Below, one piece after another: positions 14,605-18,570 of a stretch of DNA of 18,570 nucleotides (position 1 is its first letter; each line of letters opens with the position of its first letter). Below the pieces are notes generated by a model. It saw nothing but the letters and a program-made list of their open reading frames with translations, ran no database searches and had not been told where the DNA came from. The DNA comes from QHWK01 sp035315685 (lineage in GTDB: Bacteria > Acidobacteriota > Vicinamibacteria > Vicinamibacterales > CAVVIG01), in the NCBI GenBank assembly GCA_035315685.1, contig DATFXR010000242.1:1-18570 (forward strand). Reading direction: 5' to 3'. The position numbers were made by a program, and so were the translations under genes.

Positions 14605-17466
14605 TCAGAACGTGAATCGCACGGCCAGCTCTCCCTGGAAGTTCGGGCGGGCGCTCGCGATGCTGCCGAACACTGGCGACAGCGAGTTCCCGATTCGGCC
14701 GCTTCCGAATTGCGCCTGCAGGTTCTTCGTGTTGAACAGGTTGAACCCCTGAGCCAGGAGCTCCACTTTCGTGCCGGAGAAGGTGAACGCCTTGCTCAAC
14801 CGCGCGTCGACGATGTTGATTCGGGAACTGTCGATCTGCGACTCGCTGACGGGCGAGAGACCGTTCAGCGCGCGCCATGCGTTGACGGCGGCGAGATTGA
14901 GATCCCGGCTCCCGGAATTGCGCGACGTGCCCGGCACGAGATCGGTGTTGAAGCCATCGCGGTTGAGGTCCCTGCCCGCCGTCGCCGACCACGGCAGCGG
15001 CGACCTGGCCGTCCATACGACGCCGAGCGTGAAGCCGGCTGGAAACAGGAACGATCCGCTGGCCACGACCGCGTGGCGCCGTTCGCCGTTGGAGGGCCCG
15101 AAGTCGTAGGACGTGAACGCATCGATATAACGCGCCATCGGCGCGTTATCACGGCTGTTCGTGTAGGTGTACGACGCCAGGTACTGATACCGGTGGCTCA
15201 AGCGCTTCTCGAACTTGACATAGACCTGACGGAGCTTGAGGTCCGAGGTCGGCTGCACCCGATCGATGCGCGTGAAGTTCGTCAGCGGCGGCGTTCCAAG
15301 AACAGTCAGCCCAGTGGCGGGATTCGCAAAATTGACGTTCAGCGTCTTGTAGTCGTACTGCGTGTGGTTGTAGATCGCGTCGGCATGGATTGCGAAGTCG
15401 CTGCCAAGATTTCGCGAGATGCCGACGCTCGCCTGCTGCGCCATGGGCTGACGCAGGTCGTTGTCGGCAATCGTGATGTTCGGTGCGCTCGACGTGACGA
15501 TGAAGTTCGACGGATCCTGTCCCTGATAAGGATCGGGATATGCCGGGTTGTTGATCGTGATGCTCAGCCGGTGAAAGTTGCGGTACTCCTCGATCGCGGC
15601 GAGTGTGCGGATGTGACCGTAGTAGATGCCCCAGCCGCCGCGCACGACGGTCCGGCCGTCGCCGCTCACATCCCAGGCAAAGCCTGTGCGCGGACCGAAG
15701 TTGGTCCGGTGGCCCCGTTGTGAGACGTCGACGTACGGCAGCGTGACGGGAAAATCGTTCGGATCGAGACCCTCGTTCGATGGACCCCACAGATACTCCC
15801 ACCGGAAGCCGAGATTGAGGGTGAGCCGGGGCTTCAGCCGCCAGTCGTCCTGGACGAACGTGACGTAATATCTCGACGGATCGATCGTCGTCACCGGAGC
15901 GCTCGTCGCGGTGAACAGGATGGGGTTCCTCAAGTTCGCGATCGTCGACGAGTTGTTCGGATCGAAGAGCTGATCCTGCGCGAACGTGTAGGTGCCCTTG
16001 ATCAGCCCGATCGCATCGTCGACCTTGTAGTGGTTGTGGTCGTACTCGCCTCCGACCTTCAGATCGTGTCCCGCCAGGTTCAGCGAGTAGACGTCCTTGA
16101 ATTCCCATCGCGACTCGGGGCTCGCATCGTCGTAACTGCTGCCGTAGGTGAGCGACGGGAAGACATAGGTCCGCGTTTGGCGATCGGTCCGTTCCGGTGG
16201 AAAGTTTCCGATGTCGGTGAACAGCGAGGTGCCCGACGGATAGCCGTAGAACGCCGCGTGCGCGTACTGGAACCTGAAGTCGTTCAGCTGCCGGGATCCT
16301 CGAATCCACGTGTGTCCCAGCGACAGCGACTTGCGCGGCACGCTCTGATCGAAGCTCCCCGTCGATGCCGTGACGCCGCCGCAGTTGACGCAAGGCGTCA
16401 GCTCGTCTTCCTGCAGGTACCGGACGAACGCGCTCTGCGCGTTGCTGATTTGCCAGTCGCCCCGTCCGAAATACAGATTCCTCGTCGTCGGCCTCAGGAA
16501 CGTGCCGTCGACCGCCGAGTAGAACGCGGCCGGAGCGGTGACGGTGTAGAACTCGTCGATGGCGGTGCGTTCGAATGCGCCGTAGAAATGCATCTTGTTG
16601 GCCACGACCGGGCCGCCGGCGCTGCCGCCGAACTGATTCCGCTGGTAGTCCGGTTTAGTCGTTTCGAAGACGCCCTTCGCATTCAGCGACTTGTGGCGGA
16701 AATACTCGAAGGCATCGCCGTGCAGCGTGTTGGTGCCGGACTTGGTGACCACCTGGACGACGCCGCCCGTCGCCAGGCCGAACTCGGCTTTCGGCAACGC
16801 GTTGGTGATCTTGAATTCCGCAACGGCATCTTCCGGCAGGTCTTGCCGGGGCTCTCCGTCCTCCACCCAGTTGTTGATGGTGCCGTCGACGACGTTGCCG
16901 GTTCCATTGAACGTCATCGAGCCGCCGACGTTGACCGTTGCGAAGAACGATCGCGTGGCGTCGACGGTCGTGCCTGGCATGAGCAGCGCCAGCGACAGGT
17001 ACTGCCGTGAATTGATCGGCAGGGTCTCGATCTGCTGCCGCGTGACGATGCCCGACACTTCGGCTTTCGTAGTGTCGACAACCGGCGACTGGCCTTGCAC
17101 CGTGACGGTCTCGCTTATCGCACGGAGCCTCAAGGTGAAGTCCTGCCGCAGCTCCAGTCCGATGGTAATCACCACGTCGCGCACTTCCTCGACCGTGAAA
17201 CCGGACAGCTCGCCGCGCAGATCATAGCGTCCGGGGGACAGCGCCGGGAACACGTAGCGGCCGTTCGGACCGCTGACGACCGTTCGGGTGACGCCACTGT
17301 CCTCGTTCCGCAAGGACATCGTCGTCCCCGGCAGGACGGCCCCCTGCTCGTCGCGAACGACGCCGTCGATCTGGCCCGTCCCCTGCGCGAAGAGCGGTCG
17401 GGGAGAAACGCCGATGAGCAGCACAGGCAGAACGATCGTCGCGGTCACGAATTGACGTGTGTGCAT
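14605..17466 (-). CDS. Oar-like TonB-dependent outer-membrane protein with carboxypeptidase-regulatory domain
   Basis: A 953-residue outer-membrane beta-barrel. Residues 1-27 are a signal peptide ending LFAQ. A carboxypeptidase-regulatory-like domain (about 30-115) includes GVVRDEQGAVLPG, GPNGRYVFPALSPGRYDL and the linker ETVTVQGQSPVVD. A plug domain (QQIETLPINSRQYLSLALLMPG, about 150-270) and a long barrel follow, ending GELAVRFTF with the terminal Phe expected for BAM insertion. Such proteins are very abundant in Acidobacteriota and are thought to import large organic compounds; the substrate is unknown. I chose the ATG at 17466 because GAGG lies eight bases upstream; an ATG at 17472 is closer to it. 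The gene is convergent with the TIR gene (35 bases apart) and divergent from the Asp-box gene. Confidence 0.92.
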   Translation of the reverse strand: MHTRQFVTATIVLPVLLIGVSPRPLFAQGTGQIDGVVRDEQGAVLPGTTMSLRNEDSGVTRTVVSGPNGRYVFPALSPGRYDLRGELSGFTVEEVRDVVITIGLELRQDFTLRLRAISETVTVQGQSPVVDTTKAEVSGIVTRQQIETLPINSRQYLSLALLMPGTTVDATRSFFATVNVGGSMTFNGTGNVVDGTINNWVEDGEPRQDLPEDAVAEFKITNALPKAEFGLATGGVVQVVTKSGTNTLHGDAFEYFRHKSLNAKGVFETTKPDYQRNQFGGSAGGPVVANKMHFYGAFERTAIDEFYTVTAPAAFYSAVDGTFLRPTTRNLYFGRGDWQISNAQSAFVRYLQEDELTPCVNCGGVTASTGSFDQSVPRKSLSLGHTWIRGSRQLNDFRFQYAHAAFYGYPSGTSLFTDIGNFPPERTDRQTRTYVFPSLTYGSSYDDASPESRWEFKDVYSLNLAGHDLKVGGEYDHNHYKVDDAIGLIKGTYTFAQDQLFDPNNSSTIANLRNPILFTATSAPVTTIDPSRYYVTFVQDDWRLKPRLTLNLGFRWEYLWGPSNEGLDPNDFPVTLPYVDVSQRGHRTNFGPRTGFAWDVSGDGRTVVRGGWGIYYGHIRTLAAIEEYRNFHRLSITINNPAYPDPYQGQDPSNFIVTSSAPNITIADNDLRQPMAQQASVGISRNLGSDFAIHADAIYNHTQYDYKTLNVNFANPATGLTVLGTPPLTNFTRIDRVQPTSDLKLRQVYVKFEKRLSHRYQYLASYTYTNSRDNAPMARYIDAFTSYDFGPSNGERRHAVVASGSFLFPAGFTLGVVWTARSPLPWSATAGRDLNRDGFNTDLVPGTSRNSGSRDLNLAAVNAWRALNGLSPVSESQIDSSRINIVDARLSKAFTFSGTKVELLAQGFNLFNTKNLQAQFGSGRIGNSLSPVFGSIASARPNFQGELAVRFTF

Positions 17467-17576
17467 GGTCATGGCCTCGGTGCGTATTCTTGCGCGTCGG
17501 AACTGCGTGTAGTGTAGGCGTTGCAAGAAAAAGCGTGCGTGGCTTCAAGATGCCGTCCGACCAGCTCGGCAGTAGT

Positions 17577-17591
17577 GTCCATTTGATGGAC
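17577..17591. promoter_or_regulatory. Palindrome in the divergent promoter region
   Basis: GTCCA-TTTGA-TGGAC is a perfect 5-base inverted repeat with a 5-base centre, in the 160-base region between the outer-membrane protein gene and the Asp-box gene and 36 bases ahead of the latter's start. It has the form of a dimeric regulator site and could serve both genes. No terminator-like T tract follows. Confidence 0.35.
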
Positions 17592-17626
17592 GACTGTCCG
17601 TTCACGAACTGAGAAGGGGCGCGAGC

Positions 17627-18570
17627 ATGAGCGAACACCGCTGGATTTCGATTGTGGCAGCGCTCGCCGTCGTCGGATCTGTGGCGAGCATCGACGCGCA
17701 GTTGCAGCGCGCGCCGGGCGCGACGGTCGTGACCATCACGCCACCAGGGTTCACGGGCAGCGAGCCCGCGATCGCCGTCAACCCGAACGATCCCAATCAG
17801 GTCGTCGGAGTCGGCGGGCAATGGGCCGCGTACTCCACGGATGGAGGGCGCTCCTTCACGGCGGTCCAGCCGGCCCGCGAGCAGGGCCGCGGAGGCGGCG
17901 ACCCGTCGTTGACATTCGACGATAAGGGCAACGTCTTCCTGTCGTTCCTCTCGATCCAGCGAAACGGGTTGCCCGGGTACTGGGGGCACGGCCCCGGCGC
18001 CAACGGGATCTACGTGAGGCGCTCGGCCGACGGCGGGAAAACGTGGAGCCCCGACGCGGTGCCCGTCATCGAATGGAACGGTGACGAGCCGGACGTCAAG
18101 CTGGAGGACATGCCCCGAATCTGGAGCGACACGCACGCGCAGAGTCCGTACCGCGGCCGCCTGTACGTCGCTTGGATCGAATGGCAGATCGACAAATCGA
18201 TCGTGCTATTCAGCCATTCGTCGGATGCCGGCGTGTCTTGGTCGGCGCCTCGACGCATCAGCACGAAAGCCGGGCTCCCGCGCGACGACAACGGCGCCGT
18301 CGTCGGGATCATCGGCACGGTCGCGCCTGACGGGACGCAGTACATCGTCTGGAACGAGGGACTCAACGTCACGCTGGCGGTGTCGCGCGACGGCGGCCGG
18401 ACGTTCGAGGCCTCCCGTCCGATCTTCGACGTCGGGCCGCCGTACTTCGGCGGCGCGGCCGGCATCCCGGGCGTCTCGCGGGCGATGGGGTTTCCACAGA
18501 TCGGAATCGATGGCAAGACGCGCGCGATGTACGTCACGTGGAGTGATTTTCGGAATGGCGACGTCGACGT
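17627..18570 (+). CDS. Secreted Asp-box (BNR, sialidase-fold) protein, 3' end outside the window
   Basis: The frame starts at ATG 17627, with AAGGGG about seven bases upstream, and stays open to the window edge (314 codons). A signal peptide (residues 1-25, ending SIDAQ) is followed by GSEPAIAVNPNDPNQVVGVG. Four Asp-box motifs follow at beta-propeller spacing: STDGGRSF, SADGGKTW, SSDAGVSW and SRDGGRTF. This is the layout of sialidase-fold propeller proteins. True sialidases need an Arg triad, and I see no clear FRIP motif, so an enzyme function cannot be claimed. It is divergent from the outer-membrane protein and may share regulation with it. Confidence 0.88.
   Translation, partial: MSEHRWISIVAALAVVGSVASIDAQLQRAPGATVVTITPPGFTGSEPAIAVNPNDPNQVVGVGGQWAAYSTDGGRSFTAVQPAREQGRGGGDPSLTFDDKGNVFLSFLSIQRNGLPGYWGHGPGANGIYVRRSADGGKTWSPDAVPVIEWNGDEPDVKLEDMPRIWSDTHAQSPYRGRLYVAWIEWQIDKSIVLFSHSSDAGVSWSAPRRISTKAGLPRDDNGAVVGIIGTVAPDGTQYIVWNEGLNVTLAVSRDGGRTFEASRPIFDVGPPYFGGAAGIPGVSRAMGFPQIGIDGKTRAMYVTWSDFRNGDVD

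Overview
The window looks like chromosomal DNA of a GC-rich soil or sediment bacterium. The best fit is Acidobacteriota, perhaps class Vicinamibacteria. The grounds are an Oar-like carboxypeptidase-regulatory/TonB-dependent outer-membrane protein, a secreted Asp-box protein, heptamer repeats of the GAACC type between genes, and a [NiFe]-hydrogenase maturation operon. This placement is an inference from gene style, not from a marker gene.

Bases 1-9627 form one plus-strand [NiFe]-hydrogenase block. It holds the 3' end of the large subunit, its maturation endopeptidase, a NosL-like lipoprotein, and then a tightly packed maturation operon in the order hypF-hypC-hypD-hypE-formyltransferase-crotonase-hypA-hypB. 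HypF and HypE make the cyanide ligands and HypC/HypD assemble Fe(CN)2CO. HypA and HypB bring nickel, and the endopeptidase trims the large subunit. The formyltransferase and crotonase sit where HypX sits in Ralstonia, right after hypE. Together they have the length and domain order of HypX, the enzyme that makes the active-site CO in air. I read them as a HypX split into two genes. HypA is odd: its zinc-finger module is missing.

Bases 9624-9917 hold the wreck of a nickel/cobalt-permease-like membrane protein gene. A 69-base segment bounded by GATC is inverted and the middle of the gene is gone. Bases 9918-10405 have no convincing gene. Next comes a small exported protein (10406-10903).

Bases 10959-11181 form a scar: the 3' part of a tRNA-Cys gene without its 5' half, followed by a transposase fragment on the minus strand. 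It leads into a large, visibly less GC-rich gene (11228-14569) for a TIR-NB-ARC STAND protein, a likely abortive-infection immune receptor.

Bases 14605-17466 (minus) encode the Oar-like outer-membrane protein. Divergent from it, and running off the window, is a secreted Asp-box (sialidase-fold) protein. A short palindrome lies between the two.
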